33,537 nucleotides of DNA. Source: Sphingopyxis sp. (GTDB lineage Bacteria; Pseudomonadota; Alphaproteobacteria; Sphingomonadales; Sphingomonadaceae). The stretch spans positions 1 through 33,537 of the forward strand of contig PNJO01000012.1 of assembly GCA_013821905.1 (NCBI GenBank), written 5' to 3'. Each line of letters begins with the position of its first letter. Within the stretch, counting starts at the first letter, position 1. Both the position numbers and the translations under genes were made by a program. Shown here piece by piece: positions 33,322-33,537 of this stretch. Under the pieces are notes generated by a model. It had not been told where the DNA came from. It was given only the letters and a program-made list of their open reading frames with translations, and ran no database searches.

Positions 33322-33537
33322 TCAAAGCGCCAGGATCGGCATGTGCATCGGTGTGCCGACGACATGGTCCGACGCGCCGAGCACCGCGAGCGCCGACAGG
33401 ATCGCGCTGGCAGGCCCCTCGTGCGTGACGAGGACGATCACGACGCCGCTGCCGTCCTCGCTGCCGCGCTGGATCAGGCTTTCGATCGATACGCCCGCGT
33501 CGCGCATCGCCGTCGCGATCTCGGCGAGCACGCCGAT
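33322..33537 (-). CDS. hom: Homoserine dehydrogenase, C-terminal end (runs off the window)
   Basis: The last 71 codons of a gene that extends beyond the right edge. The sequence IGVLAEIATAMRDAGVSIES, then LIQRG, VVIVLVTHEG and HVVGTPMHMPIL matches the C-terminal ACT regulatory domain of long-form homoserine dehydrogenases, which bind threonine for feedback inhibition. The catalytic domain is not in the window. The enzyme reduces aspartate semialdehyde to homoserine in threonine and methionine synthesis. Assignment rests on this tail and on the glpX neighbourhood. Confidence 0.85.
   Translation of the reverse strand: MGVLAEIATAMRDAGVSIESLIQRGSEDGSGVVIVLVTHEGPASAILSALAVLGASDHVVGTPMHMPILAL

Overview
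The window looks like the chromosome of a GC-rich alphaproteobacterium of the Sphingomonadales, most like Sphingopyxis or Sphingomonas. This rests on overall protein character, the hom/glpX/recJ neighbourhood, the MoxR-DUF58 operon and the REP-like hairpins. No taxonomic search could be run. Most genes lie on the minus strand in tightly coupled operons with 4-base start/stop overlaps.

Layout. 1-4.6 kb: a short RlpA-like protein, gyrB, a small lipoprotein, a REP-hairpin spacer and a second lipoprotein. 4.6-11.4 kb: one long minus-strand operon, read from the right as DUF4129, DUF4350, MoxR ATPase, DUF58, SpoIIM-like and RDD membrane proteins, then a nitroreductase and the lipoprotein. This is a MoxR/DUF58 module, probably acting on the cell envelope. 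11.5-14.7 kb (plus strand): a fused alpha-beta E1 2-oxoacid dehydrogenase coupled to a FabD-like acyltransferase. 14.7-18.6 kb: a strong terminator, a LuxR/FixJ-type regulator whose receiver has lost its phosphoacceptor, and a three-gene gtr-like operon (GT2, GtrA, GT39) for polyprenol-linked sugar transfer.

18.67-22.59 kb is the accessory part. Two tRNA-Glu genes (CTC and TTC), both on the minus strand, bracket about 3.8 kb. This holds a REP-associated tyrosine transposase (RAYT) between 23-bp inverted repeats, a second large cluster of the same repeat family, and pieces of polymorphic toxin systems. I translated three start-less toxin C-terminal 'tip' fragments that the ORF track does not list. 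One is a GIY-YIG nuclease-like tip. One is a short tip directly coupled to a CxxC mini-protein. One is a 94-codon tip directly followed by two tandem paralogous immunity-like genes. An SseB-like gene lies among them. Two of the tips begin exactly at the two outer edges of the central repeat cluster and diverge from it, and the third ends inside the RAYT repeat. The repeats therefore mark the junctions of a broken toxin/immunity cassette region. This is the most interesting part of the window.

22.6-33.5 kb returns to core-type genes: recJ with two coupled bacterial PH-domain membrane proteins, a REP hairpin spacer, an SdsA-like alkylsulfatase, a flavodoxin-like protein, a large exported protein of unknown function, glpX, a convergent pair (small exported protein and multi-pass membrane protein), and the 3' end of homoserine dehydrogenase running off the right edge.
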